From positions 1 to 44,253 of the forward strand of contig NZ_BSYI01000044.1 in the NCBI RefSeq assembly GCF_030270585.1: a stretch of 44,253 nt of DNA, given 5' to 3'. Shown in pieces: positions 7,217 through 15,182 of this stretch. The stretch comes from Paralimibaculum aggregatum. Lineage in GTDB: Bacteria; Pseudomonadota; Alphaproteobacteria; Rhodobacterales; Rhodobacteraceae. Position numbers and translations under genes: made by a program. Within the stretch, counting starts at the first letter, position 1, and each line of letters begins with the position of its first letter. The notes under the pieces were generated by a model that ran no database searches, was not told the DNA's origin, and worked only from the letters and a program-made list of their open reading frames with translations.

Positions 7217-8338
7217 TCAGGGTCCGGCGCGGAAGGCCCTGCAGTTCTGCCATCCCCAGCCGAAGACGGCCTCCTGCCCCGGCCTGAAGTCGGGGCGGTT
7301 CTCGGAGTTCGGCTGCTTGAAGATCAGCTCCTGCGACCCGAAGGCTGCGAGATGGCCGCGCAACTGATCGCCAAGGAAGATGACATCGCTCAGCGTCGCG
7401 CTGAAGCGGTTGTCGCAGGCCTCGGCATCCTGCCCGATCAGGATGCGCTCCGGCCGGATCGCCAGCCTTGCCTCGTCGCCCTCGCGCAGGTCGTCGACCG
7501 CCAGGGCGGACACCTCGTCTCCGCTCTCCAGCCGGATGCGCGCCTGCCGGTCGTCCCGCCCGATCACCCGGCCGGCGAGCTGGTTGTTCTCGCCGACGAA
7601 CTGCGCGACGAACAGGTTGCGCGGGCGCTCGTAGATCTCGCCCGGCGAGGCCACCTGCTGCATCACGCCATCGCTGAACACGGCGACCTCGTCGGACATC
7701 GTCAACGCTTCCTGCTGGTCATGGGTCACGTAGATCATGGTCACGTCGAGCCTGTCGTGCAGTTGCTTGAGCTCGTATTGCATCTGCTCGCGAAGCTGCC
7801 GGTCGAGCGCCCCGAGCGGTTCGTCCAGCAGGATCAGCTCCGGCTCGAAGACCAGCGCACGCGCGAGCGCCACGCGCTGCTGCTGCCCCCCCGAGAGCTG
7901 CGTCGGCCTGCGGTCCATGAACCCCTCGAGGCGGACCGTGGCCAGTGCCTTCTCCACCCGCTCGCGGCTCTCGGCACGCGGGATGTGGCGAACATCGAGC
8001 GGGAAGGCGACGTTCTCCGCCACCGTCATGTGCGGAAACAGCGCGTAGGACTGGAACACCATGCCGATGCCGCGCTTGTAGGGCGGCAGGTCGTTGATCG
8101 GACGGCCGGACAGCTCGATCGTTCCCTCCGTCACCGACTCGAAACCTGCCAGCATCATCAGCGTTGTGGTCTTGCCGGAGCCGGATGGCCCGAGCAGCGT
8201 GAGGAAGGTGCCTCGACGGACCTCGAGGTCGAGGTTGCGGACGACCAGGGTCCGGCCATCATAGCTCTTCTGCACGCCCCGGAACCTGACGAGGGGGGCC
8301 TCCGTCTCGAGTTGCGCCACGGTCAGGACCCCGTCCAT
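7217..8338 (-). CDS. ABC importer ATP-binding subunit, PotA-like (polyamine/opine type)
   Basis: A 373-residue ATPase of the spermidine/putrescine/iron group. Visible motifs are Walker A GPSGSGKTT at about 50-58, Q-loop in GMVFQSYALFPH, signature LSGGQQQRVALARAL, Walker B LILLDEP, and the H-loop in YVTHDQQEA. A C-terminal TOBE-like regulatory region follows (about 265-373, starting LAGRVIGRDD). Translation probably starts at ATG 8338, which overlaps the end of the amidohydrolase gene by 16 bases. It is the last gene of a minus-strand operon with binding protein, two permeases and a hydrolase. The transported solute is unknown; the family takes polyamines, opines and other small organic cations. 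Confidence 0.9.
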   Translation of the reverse strand: MDGVLTVAQLETEAPLVRFRGVQKSYDGRTLVVRNLDLEVRRGTFLTLLGPSGSGKTTTLMMLAGFESVTEGTIELSGRPINDLPPYKRGIGMVFQSYALFPHMTVAENVAFPLDVRHIPRAESRERVEKALATVRLEGFMDRRPTQLSGGQQQRVALARALVFEPELILLDEPLGALDRQLREQMQYELKQLHDRLDVTMIYVTHDQQEALTMSDEVAVFSDGVMQQVASPGEIYERPRNLFVAQFVGENNQLAGRVIGRDDRQARIRLESGDEVSALAVDDLREGDEARLAIRPERILIGQDAEACDNRFSATLSDVIFLGDQLRGHLAAFGSQELIFKQPNSENRPDFRPGQEAVFGWGWQNCRAFRAGP

Positions 8339-9822
8339 CCGGCGAAGCTCGGCGGGAAGACCTCCTCGACCGTCCGGCCGGCCCAGTGATAGTCGGAGAA
8401 GCTGCCCCAGACCCGTTCCGCATTCGCCCATGCGGCATCGAGCACCGCCGCCTGGTCCCACGGCCGGAGACGCTTGTCGGCGACCACGGTGCGCCCGTCG
8501 ATCACGACCCTGTCCACCATGTCGCCGGTGCCGCTGTAGACGAGGGCGCGGATCGGGTCGATCACGGGGCCTATCGTGTGGTTGTCGAAATCGACGATGG
8601 TGATGTCTGCCTTGGCGCCGGCGGACAGCCGGCCGATATCGTCGCGCCCGAGCGCCCGGGCGCCGCCGGTCGTCGCCGCGCGGAACACGTCGCGCGCCGC
8701 CGGCTCCTCGTTGTTGCGCTCGAGCAGCTTGCCCACGAGAGCGGCCATGCGCATCTCCGAGATCACGTCGGTCGGGAAGGTGTCGGTGCCAAGCGCCATG
8801 TTGATGCCGTGATCGATGTAGCGCTTGAACGTTTCGAGCGCGAAACCCCGGCGGGCATAGGCCACCGGCGAATGCGCGACGCTCGCGCCCGATGCGGCGA
8901 TGGTCTCGAGATCGCCGGGAAACGGATAGGCGGTCATGCTGTGCCCGCCGAGATAGATCCCGTGGCCGAGGATCACATCGGCCCCGAGGAAACCCTCGCG
9001 CGACAGCAGCTCGACGGGCGTGAGGCCGGTCTCCCGCAGCGTGTGATGGAACTCGTAGAGCTGCTCGGCGAAATGGGTGGTGATCGGCACGCCGAGCCGG
9101 GTCGCCGCCTCGCGCGTGCGGCGGCGAAGTTCCGGCGTGCTGGCGAAGAATTCGTTCAGCACCAGGATGCCGGTCAGGCGGCTGTCGGCGTCGCAGCGGG
9201 TCTCTATGAAGCCGACGGCCTTCTCCAGCCCCTCGAACCCTGCCTTTTCGTCCCATTGCTGAACCAGGCGCCCGTCCGGGGCATATCGGTAGCCGGCGGC
9301 CGAGAAGGCCGGGGAATATGCCATCCTTATGCCGCATTCCGCAGCCAGCGCGGCAACCGTCTCGCCATCGTCCGGCGCGCCGTCGTCCATCTCGAGGATC
9401 GTCGTCACGCCGGCGAGGAGATGCGTCGAGAGGCAGAAGCGTATCGCCTCCTCGTGATTGGTGGGGGCGAGGAAGGTCGGCCCGCCGTCGAGCTTGCTCC
9501 CGGCATAGTTGGTGAAGCCGCTGCGCAGGAAGTTTCGCCGGCCGCCGTCGATCACCATGCGGTAGCCTTCGTTGATCCGCAGATGGGTATGCGTGCTGAT
9601 CAGGCCCGGGATCACCAGACGGCGCCGGCCTCTGACGACGCCGTCGGCATCGCCGCTCCAGTCGCGCCCGACATGGATGATCCGGTCTCCGCGATAGACG
9701 ACGACGCCATCCTCGATGATCCGGTGGTCCTCGCCGTCATGCGCCACCACCCAGTCGCCATGCACCACGGTTGTCCGCGCATCGCCATCGTCTGACATCA
9801 TGGATCGCTTTCCCGCACTCAT
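8323..9822 (-). CDS. Amidohydrolase/deaminase (AtzA/TrzN/cytosine-deaminase-like) inside an ABC importer operon
   Basis: A 499-residue metal-dependent hydrolase with the layout of the chlorohydrolase/deaminase branch: a small N-terminal beta-domain, then PGLISTHTHL (metal HxH), THFAEQLYEFHH in the middle of the barrel, a HGIYLGG segment, the ASVAHSPVAYARRG strand, and MALGTDTFPTD supplying the metal aspartate. A C-terminal GAKADITIVDFDN stretch closes the composite domain. The ATG at 9822 overlaps the stop of the upstream permease gene (ATGA) and has an AAGG site just before it; ATGs at 9801 and 9798 are alternatives. Being between the permease and ATPase genes, it probably deaminates or dechlorinates the imported compound or a derivative. 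The substrate is unknown. Confidence 0.85.
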   Translation of the reverse strand: MSAGKRSMMSDDGDARTTVVHGDWVVAHDGEDHRIIEDGVVVYRGDRIIHVGRDWSGDADGVVRGRRRLVIPGLISTHTHLRINEGYRMVIDGGRRNFLRSGFTNYAGSKLDGGPTFLAPTNHEEAIRFCLSTHLLAGVTTILEMDDGAPDDGETVAALAAECGIRMAYSPAFSAAGYRYAPDGRLVQQWDEKAGFEGLEKAVGFIETRCDADSRLTGILVLNEFFASTPELRRRTREAATRLGVPITTHFAEQLYEFHHTLRETGLTPVELLSREGFLGADVILGHGIYLGGHSMTAYPFPGDLETIAASGASVAHSPVAYARRGFALETFKRYIDHGINMALGTDTFPTDVISEMRMAALVGKLLERNNEEPAARDVFRAATTGGARALGRDDIGRLSAGAKADITIVDFDNHTIGPVIDPIRALVYSGTGDMVDRVVIDGRTVVADKRLRPWDQAAVLDAAWANAERVWGSFSDYHWAGRTVEEVFPPSFAGWTGS

Positions 9823-10646
9823 TGTTTGCCTTGTATCCGCCTGCCCTGGCGGCGCAGCCATTCGGCCAGCAGCATCACCAGAACCGAGACCAGCATCAGG
9901 ACGACCGCAGCCGCCGCGATGGTGGGGTTGATCGTCTCCTGTACGCCCGACCAGAGCTGCCGCGGCAGGGTCCGCTGCTCGGGCGACGCGACGAAGAGTG
10001 TCAGGATCAGTTCGTCGAAGGAGGTGATGAAGGCGAACAGGCCGCCGCTCAGCACCCCCGGAAGGATCAGCGGGAGGGTCACCCTCGCGAAGGCCTGGCG
10101 TGGCGTCGCGCCCAGCACCAGCGCCGCCCGGAGCAGGTTGGCGTCGAAGTTCTTGAGCGTGGCGTTGACCGTCACCACGACGAAGGGGATCGCCAGCGCG
10201 GTATGGCCGAAGATCAGCCCCGGATAGGTGCCGACGATGCCGAGCCGCGAGTAGAAGTAGAAGGCCGAGACCGCATAGATGATCACCGGCACGATCAGCG
10301 GCGTGATCAGGAACACGGCAACCGCCGGCACGAGGCGGGATCGCAGCCGGTTCAGCCCGAGCGCGGCGAAGGTGCCGAGCGTCGTCGCCAGCACCGTCGT
10401 CGGGACCGCGATCAGCACGCTGTTCCACGTCGCCTGGACCCACAGCCGTTCGGTGAAGAACTCCTCGTACCAGCGCCCCGAAAGCCCGGGGAGCGGATAG
10501 ATCAGCAGCGTGCCCGAGGTCAGCGAGAGCGGCACGATGACGATCATCGGCGCGACGAGCACGACCAGGATGACCAGCGCCGCGATGCGGGTGCCGCGAA
10601 AGACGAGACGCTCGACAAGCGAGGCCTGGTTGGGTGCGCCGGCCAT
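9819..10646 (-). CDS. ABC importer permease, PotC-like
   Basis: A 275-residue inner-membrane protein with six predicted helices (the first at about 21-43) and the permease EAA loop visible as LVLGATPRQAFARVTLPLILPG before the fifth helix. That is the normal length and layout for the second permease of polyamine-type importers. Its start codon shares a single base with the stop of the upstream permease (TGATG), and its stop overlaps the amidohydrolase start, so the genes are translationally coupled. It would pair with the larger permease at 10646-11833 to form the membrane channel driven by the ATPase at 7217-8338. Confidence 0.88.
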   Translation of the reverse strand: MAGAPNQASLVERLVFRGTRIAALVILVVLVAPMIVIVPLSLTSGTLLIYPLPGLSGRWYEEFFTERLWVQATWNSVLIAVPTTVLATTLGTFAALGLNRLRSRLVPAVAVFLITPLIVPVIIYAVSAFYFYSRLGIVGTYPGLIFGHTALAIPFVVVTVNATLKNFDANLLRAALVLGATPRQAFARVTLPLILPGVLSGGLFAFITSFDELILTLFVASPEQRTLPRQLWSGVQETINPTIAAAAVVLMLVSVLVMLLAEWLRRQGRRIQGKQ

Positions 10647-11833
10647 CAGCGCGCCTTCAGCCGGTCGAGCCCGACGAGCCGGGCCAGCGCCGCATAAAGC
10701 ACCACCACCATCAGCAGCAGGATGCCGGCGAGCGACGCCGCCATGCCCCAGTTGACCGAGGTCGAGGTGAAATAGGCGATGAAGTGGGCGATCATCTGGT
10801 CACGCGGCCCGCCGACCAGCGCCGGTGTGATATAGTAGCCGAGCGCCAGGACGAACACGAGCGAGCATCCCGCGATGATTCCCGGCATGACCTGAGGCAG
10901 ATAGACCCTGCGGAACACGGTCGATGGCGGCGCGCCCAGTCCCGCCGCGGCGCGGGTGAGATCGCCGCCGACGCCCTTCATCACGCTGTAGAGCGGCAGC
11001 ACGAGGAAGGGCAGCAGCACATGGGTCATCGCGATATAGACGCCGAGCCGGTTGTAGATCAGCGTCAGCGGTGCATCGATCAGGCCGAGCCGTTCCAGAA
11101 CCTGGTTGACGAGGCCATTGCGCTGCAGCAGCACGATCCAGGCTGTCGTGCGCACGAGCAGCGAGGTCCAGAACGGCAGCAGCACCAGCACCAGCATCCA
11201 GCTGCTGAGCCGCGGCCCCGAAGAGGCCATGACATAGGCCAGCGGAAAGCCGAGCACGAGGCAGAGCAGGGTCACCGCGATGCTGATCCAGGCCGTCCGG
11301 ACGAGGAGATCGACGAAGAGGCGCCGCTCCGGCGGGATCGTCCGGATGCCCTCGGGCCCGCGTTCGAGGTCCAGCGATGCGAGGAGATAGAGCGGTGTGA
11401 GCCAGCTCCGCTCCTGCTGGATCACGCGCCAATGGGCCGGGTCCGACCAGCGCTTGTCGATCGCGATCAGCGCTTCGCGGCCGAGCGGTCCCTCGTGCCG
11501 GCGCAGGCCCGTGAAGGTCCGCATGACGAGGCTGCGATAGCCCGTCAGGTTGTGGTTCAGCCGCCGGCCGAGGCTGGCTGCGGCGGTAATGTCGGGCAAC
11601 GCGGTGAAATCCTCGCCGAGCGCCATGAACAGGCTCTCGTCGGGCAGATCCTGGCCGTTCCAGCCCCCGATTTCCGCCATCGTCCGGGGCATCGCGCCCA
11701 CCAGATCGGTGTTGTCCACGGATCTCAGCAGGAACGCCCCGATCGGCACGGCAAAGAAGAACGCCATGAACAGCAGTGACGGGGCAACCAGGAGCCAGCC
11801 GACAAGCTCGCGGCGGCGGTCGGCGCGCTCCAC
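10646..11833 (-). CDS. ABC importer permease, PotB-like, with a large periplasmic insertion
   Basis: A 395-residue permease. The first helix is at about 12-34, then comes an unusually long hydrophilic stretch (about 37-175) before the second helix, after which five more helices and an EAA loop (AAGLGAPPSTVFRRVYLPQVMPG region) follow the standard pattern. PotB-type proteins are usually near 280-310 residues, so the inserted periplasmic domain of roughly 140 residues accounts for the excess. The start is a GTG at 11833 with only a modest ribosome site. The frame stays open and basic for about 20 codons further upstream, so a non-ATG start there is possible. It follows the binding-protein gene after about 130 bases. 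Confidence 0.85.
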   Translation of the reverse strand: MERADRRRELVGWLLVAPSLLFMAFFFAVPIGAFLLRSVDNTDLVGAMPRTMAEIGGWNGQDLPDESLFMALGEDFTALPDITAAASLGRRLNHNLTGYRSLVMRTFTGLRRHEGPLGREALIAIDKRWSDPAHWRVIQQERSWLTPLYLLASLDLERGPEGIRTIPPERRLFVDLLVRTAWISIAVTLLCLVLGFPLAYVMASSGPRLSSWMLVLVLLPFWTSLLVRTTAWIVLLQRNGLVNQVLERLGLIDAPLTLIYNRLGVYIAMTHVLLPFLVLPLYSVMKGVGGDLTRAAAGLGAPPSTVFRRVYLPQVMPGIIAGCSLVFVLALGYYITPALVGGPRDQMIAHFIAYFTSTSVNWGMAASLAGILLLMVVVLYAALARLVGLDRLKAR

Positions 11834-11913
11834 CTTCCGGCGGAGGCGCCTGGTTCCATCGATTGGCGCTGAACTCGAAATGGTCCCAACTCCCCCAAGG
11901 CACCGCAGGACAC

Positions 11914-11948
11914 GGCCGATCGGCCGGGCCGGAAGGGTGGCCGCGGCC
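11914..11948. repeat. Two GC palindromes between binding-protein and permease genes
   Basis: GGCCGATCGGCC (11914-11925) and GGCCGCGGCC (11939-11948) are both perfect palindromes in the 129-base gap downstream of the binding-protein gene. Hairpins at this point in importer operons often stabilise or attenuate the message so that the binding protein is made in excess. There is no T-tract. The role is inferred from position only. Confidence 0.3.
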
Positions 11949-11962
11949 TGCGAAACCCGGCG

Positions 11963-13027
11963 TTACTGCGCTGCCCAGGTGGCGAGGCGCTGCGTCAGGC
12001 TCTCGAGGTTGTCGATCCAGAACTGGATGTATGCCTCTCCGCCCTGGATATACGCCTTGTCCATGTACTCGCTCGGCAGCGTCTTGAGCAGCTCGGGATC
12101 GACGAACTCGAGCGCCTGCTTGTTCGGCGGACCGTAGCGCATGCGGTTCGAGAACCTGGCGAGCGGCTCGGCCGAGGATGCGTAGGTGATGAAGTCGATG
12201 GCGAGCTCGCGCTCGGACGTTCCCGCCATCACCGCGAGATACTGGTTGCCCAGCACGAAGCCTGCCTCGAACGCGTACCGGAAGTTCCGGTTCTCGGTCT
12301 TGTTCATCGTCGCGACCCGTCCGTTCCAGACATAGGCCATCGCGACCTCGCCGGTGGCGAGGATCTGCACCGACTCGGCGCCGCTCCGCCACCAGTGGAT
12401 GTGGTCCCGGATCTCCTCAAGCTTGGCGAAGGCCCGGTCGATCCCCTCGGGCGTCGACAGCGTCGCAATGATCTGGTCCGGCGGGACACCGTCGGCCATC
12501 AGGGCGATCTCGAGCGTGCTGGCCCGGAAGAGAAGCCCGCGCTTGCCCGGCCAGGTCTCGACATCCCAGAAATCGGCCCAGCTCTTCGGCGGATTGTCGC
12601 TGAACACGTCGCCGTCATATGCGAGCCCGCCAACGACGCTCATGATCGGAACAGCGCAATCGGTCACGCCGCCGGCATCCGCGAAATCGGCCGGGTCCAG
12701 GTGCTCGGACCAGTCCACCTGCTCGATGTAGCCCTCGTTGCAGGCCAGCGACATGTGGTTGAGCGTGATCTCGACCACATCCCATTGCAGGTTGCCGGTC
12801 TCGACCTGCGTGCGCAGGCGCGCGTATTCCTGGCTCCAGTTGTCCTCGACGATCTCCACGCCGCGCTCGGCGGCAAAGGGTTCGTACCAGGCTTCGCGCG
12901 AAGCCTCGGCAACCGCTCCCCCATTGTTGACGATTCGCAGCGTCTCTCCGGCGTAGACCCGATCGGCGAGCCCGAAGGCCAGCACCCCGATCACCGACAG
13001 CAAGGCCGGCGTCATTCTGTTCTTCAT
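11963..13027 (-). CDS. Periplasmic solute-binding protein, PotD/opine-binding type
   Basis: A 354-residue secreted binding protein. The first 26 residues form a Sec signal (basic MKNR start, hydrophobic core, cleavage around VYA-G). The mature part begins ETLRIVNNGGA, the usual first strand of PotD-like proteins, and contains the hinge-region WDVVEITLNH and AMAYVWNGR segments. The ATG at 13027 follows an AGGGGGAACGG ribosome site. It is the first gene of the minus-strand importer operon (binding protein, two permeases, amidohydrolase, ATPase) and is divergent from a LysR regulator. The ligand cannot be read from sequence; polyamine-like cations or related amino compounds are the family norm. 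Confidence 0.88.
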   Translation of the reverse strand: MKNRMTPALLSVIGVLAFGLADRVYAGETLRIVNNGGAVAEASREAWYEPFAAERGVEIVEDNWSQEYARLRTQVETGNLQWDVVEITLNHMSLACNEGYIEQVDWSEHLDPADFADAGGVTDCAVPIMSVVGGLAYDGDVFSDNPPKSWADFWDVETWPGKRGLLFRASTLEIALMADGVPPDQIIATLSTPEGIDRAFAKLEEIRDHIHWWRSGAESVQILATGEVAMAYVWNGRVATMNKTENRNFRYAFEAGFVLGNQYLAVMAGTSERELAIDFITYASSAEPLARFSNRMRYGPPNKQALEFVDPELLKTLPSEYMDKAYIQGGEAYIQFWIDNLESLTQRLATWAAQ

Positions 13028-13125
13028 TGTCCGTTCCCCCTATTGTGGCAGGAGCCTTGGCAATTCGGAAATCGCCAGGGCGAGATCTGGAACCGTCCTC
13101 CCGATATCTTGTTTTTCTCAAATAC

Positions 13126-13169
13126 GGCGGAAAGCTTTTCTGCCGTTACCGACACCCGGTTGGCAGAAA
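13126..13169. promoter_or_regulatory. Triple GGCRGAAA motif between divergent LysR and importer genes
   Basis: The gap between the two divergent starts holds GGCGGAAA (13126-13133), TTTCTGCC (13137-13144) and GGCAGAAA (13162-13169). The last two are perfect 8-base inverted arms 17 bases apart, and the first two form a near-palindrome around AAGCTTT. This is a plausible LysR binding region controlling both directions. No footprinting-type evidence can come from the sequence, so it is a candidate only. Confidence 0.45.
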
Positions 13170-13244
13170 GAGTTGCAGCCCCTTCCACTTTGTGTAAATA
13201 CCAATCTTGAGAAGCTTACTTTGGATTTCCAAGAGGTAATAGGC

Positions 13245-14162
13245 GTGCCGGCCCGGGTGGACGACGTCGATTTCCGCTTGTTGCGGCTCTTCGCAAGCAT
13301 CGTGGAATCCGGCGGTTTCGCGGCGGCGCAGGTCGCGCTCAACATCAGCCCCTCGACGATCAGCACGCGCATGGCCCAGCTCGAGGCGCGGCTCGGGATG
13401 CGGCTCTGCCGCCGCGGCCGGGGTGGCTTCGCCCTCACCGCGGAGGGGCAGCGCGTCTACCAGGCATGCCTGCAACTCTTTGCGGCCACGGAAGATTTCC
13501 GCGCCGAGGTCAGCGGCGTGAAGGGCCGTCTTTCCGGCGAGCTGCGCGTAGGGGTCGTCGACAATACCGCAACCAATTCCCGCTCGCGGATGATCGAGGC
13601 GCTTGCCGCCGTCAAGGATCGCGGCAGCGACGTGGTCATCAGCCTGTCGATCATGGCGCCGAACGATCTCGAGATGGCGATGGCCGAGGGCCGGCTCGAC
13701 GCCGCCGTCGGCGCCTTCTACCGGCAGCTTCCGATGTTCGAATATGTGCCGGTCTTTCGCGAGCGGCTGCATCTCTACTGCGCGCGCGGGCACCCCTTCT
13801 TCGATCGGCCCGGGGAGGATATCGGCAGGGAGGAGCTGGAGGCGGCGGCCTTCGCCGGGCGTGCCTATGTCTACGAAGGCGAGGGCGAGCCGTTCAATCT
13901 GCGCTTCAGCCCCGCCACCGCCACACTGCACATGGAGAGCCTTGCAATGCTCGTCCTGACCGGCCGGTACCTGGGCTTCCTGCCGGATCACTACGCGGCG
14001 ATCTGGGTCGCCCGGGGGGAAATGCAGGCGCTCCTGCCGCAGGAGATCGGCATCGACAGCGAGTTCACGCTGGTCCTTCGCCGGGGCATGACGCGGACCT
14101 TGCTGCTCGAGGCCTTCATCGAAAGCTTCCTGTCGCTTCAGGACGCCGGGCCGGCAAGCTGA
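13245..14162 (+). CDS. LysR-family transcriptional regulator of the ABC importer/amidohydrolase operon
   Basis: A 305-residue LysR protein. The winged helix-turn-helix spans about residues 8-68 (DFRLLRLFASIVESGGFAAA, then SPSTISTRMAQLEARLG), followed by a linker helix and a periplasmic-binding-protein-like effector domain starting around LSGELRVGVVD. I chose the GTG at 13245 because an AAGAGG ribosome site sits 8 bases before it and the protein then has the normal length; a TTG at 13173 would add 24 unusual residues. It is transcribed away from the importer operon, the usual arrangement for a LysR regulator of its neighbour, so it probably responds to the imported compound. Confidence 0.9.
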   Translation: MPARVDDVDFRLLRLFASIVESGGFAAAQVALNISPSTISTRMAQLEARLGMRLCRRGRGGFALTAEGQRVYQACLQLFAATEDFRAEVSGVKGRLSGELRVGVVDNTATNSRSRMIEALAAVKDRGSDVVISLSIMAPNDLEMAMAEGRLDAAVGAFYRQLPMFEYVPVFRERLHLYCARGHPFFDRPGEDIGREELEAAAFAGRAYVYEGEGEPFNLRFSPATATLHMESLAMLVLTGRYLGFLPDHYAAIWVARGEMQALLPQEIGIDSEFTLVLRRGMTRTLLLEAFIESFLSLQDAGPAS

Positions 14163-14323
14163 GATCCCGCTGCGATTTCCGGGGCCCGGTTCCGGCGCCC
14201 GGACGGCACCGGATCGAATGCCGGCGACAGGCGCGGCCGGGCGGCGCGAGCCCCGGGCTGCCGAGGAGTTGGCGCGCCGCTGGCCCGGCCCGGGGTGCGC
14301 CCGGAGATCACAGGCCGTTAGCC

Positions 14324-14363
14324 GAGTGAAAAACTCGGATTGACAATTCCGAGTGTTTCACTC
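14324..14363. promoter_or_regulatory. 15-base inverted repeat with TTGACA in its loop, upstream of bfd-bfr
   Basis: Arms GAGTGAAAAACTCGG (14324-14338) and CCGAGTGTTTCACTC (14349-14363) match at 14 of 15 positions, separated by ATTGACAATT. The loop contains a perfect -35 hexamer TTGACA at 14340-14345. It lies about 50-90 bases before the bacterioferritin-associated ferredoxin start. A bound repressor would cover the promoter, and iron- or redox-responsive control is the natural guess for these genes. It could also form an RNA hairpin if transcription starts further upstream. Confidence 0.55.
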
Positions 14364-14414
14364 AGATCTCAAGGACGGCCTGCCGAAGGCCCTCGTCGAA
14401 CCGGGAGCGCGCCC

Positions 14415-14690
14415 ATGATCGTCTGCCATTGCCGGGCCATCACCGACCGCGACATCCATGCTGCGATTGACTGGATGCGTGCGGCCGACAAGGATACGCT
14501 CATCACACCGGGCAAGGTTTATCGCGCCCTCGGCAAGACACCCGACTGCGGCGGTTGCCTGCCGCTCTTCCTGGGAACCATGCGCGACAATCCGAACCTG
14601 GATATCCCCATGCAACTCCGCAATCTCCGGGCCGGAGCCACACAGGAAGACCGAGCATGCAAGGCGACGCGAAAGTCATCGACTATCTGA
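14415..14690 (+). CDS. bfd: Bacterioferritin-associated ferredoxin
   Basis: A 91-residue [2Fe-2S] protein with the distinctive Bfd ligand set C4-x-C6 and C45-x-x-C48 (VCHC near the N-terminus, DCGGC later). Bfd docks on bacterioferritin and reduces its ferric core through the heme so that iron is released. The start ATG at 14415 puts the first cysteine at residue 4, as in other Bfd proteins. The C-terminal quarter is longer than in the 64-residue E. coli protein and its last 34 bases overlap the start of the bacterioferritin gene, which suggests coupled translation. The strong inverted repeat at 14324-14363 is probably its operator. Confidence 0.92.
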   Translation: MIVCHCRAITDRDIHAAIDWMRAADKDTLITPGKVYRALGKTPDCGGCLPLFLGTMRDNPNLDIPMQLRNLRAGATQEDRACKATRKSSTI

Positions 14691-15142
14691 ACCGGGCACT
14701 CCGCAGCGAGCTGACCGCGATCAGCCAGTACTGGCTGCACTACAAGCTGCAGGAGGACTGGGGCCTCAGCCACATGGCCAAGAAGAGCCGCGAGGAAAGC
14801 ATCGAGGAGATGAACCACGCGGACAAGCTGATCGCCCGGATCATCTTCCTCGAGGGCCATCCCAACCTGCAGAAGCTGGACCCGCTGCGCATCGGCCAGA
14901 CCCCCCGGGAGACGCTGGAATGCGACCTCGCCGCCGAGCAGGAGGCCCGGGCGCTCTACAAGGAGGCGCGGGAATACTGCCGCGAGGCCGGGGACTATGT
15001 GAGCATGGCGCTGTTCGAGGAGCTGCTGGCCGACGAGGAGGGCCATATCGACTTCCTCGAGACCCAGATCGACCTGCACGACCGCGTCGGCAAGGAGAAC
15101 TACGCCCAGCTCAATGCCTCGAGGATGGACGAGGCGGAGTGA
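14657..15142 (+). CDS. bfr: Bacterioferritin (heme-binding iron-storage protein)
   Basis: A 161-residue four-helix-bundle ferritin. All expected residues are present with canonical numbering: ferroxidase ligands E18, E51, H54, E94, E127 and H130, pore tyrosine Y25, and M52, the axial ligand of the heme shared between two subunits. It should assemble into a 24-mer that oxidises Fe2+ and stores it as ferric mineral in the cytoplasm. Translation starts at ATG 14657 behind an AGGAAGA site, inside the end of the bfd gene. A hairpin at 15153-15172 follows the stop codon. Confidence 0.96.
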   Translation: MQGDAKVIDYLNRALRSELTAISQYWLHYKLQEDWGLSHMAKKSREESIEEMNHADKLIARIIFLEGHPNLQKLDPLRIGQTPRETLECDLAAEQEARALYKEAREYCREAGDYVSMALFEELLADEEGHIDFLETQIDLHDRVGKENYAQLNASRMDEAE

Positions 15143-15152
15143 CCCGATCCGC

Positions 15153-15172
15153 GGGGGCGCCCAGGCGCCCCC
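15153..15172. terminator. Hairpin terminator between convergent bfr and sulP-type genes
   Basis: GGGGGCGC and GCGCCCCC form a perfect 8-base stem around a 4-base loop (a 9th pair is possible) in the 40-base gap between two convergent genes. There is no T-tract on either side, but the position and symmetry fit a terminator serving both strands. Confidence 0.6.
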
Positions 15173-15182
15173 GAAACGCGCT

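Noticed and set aside
10800-12392. A 530-codon minus-strand frame over the permease and binding-protein genes
   Set aside because: Low-complexity Arg/Ala/Pro/Gly product in another frame of two clearly recognisable transporter genes.
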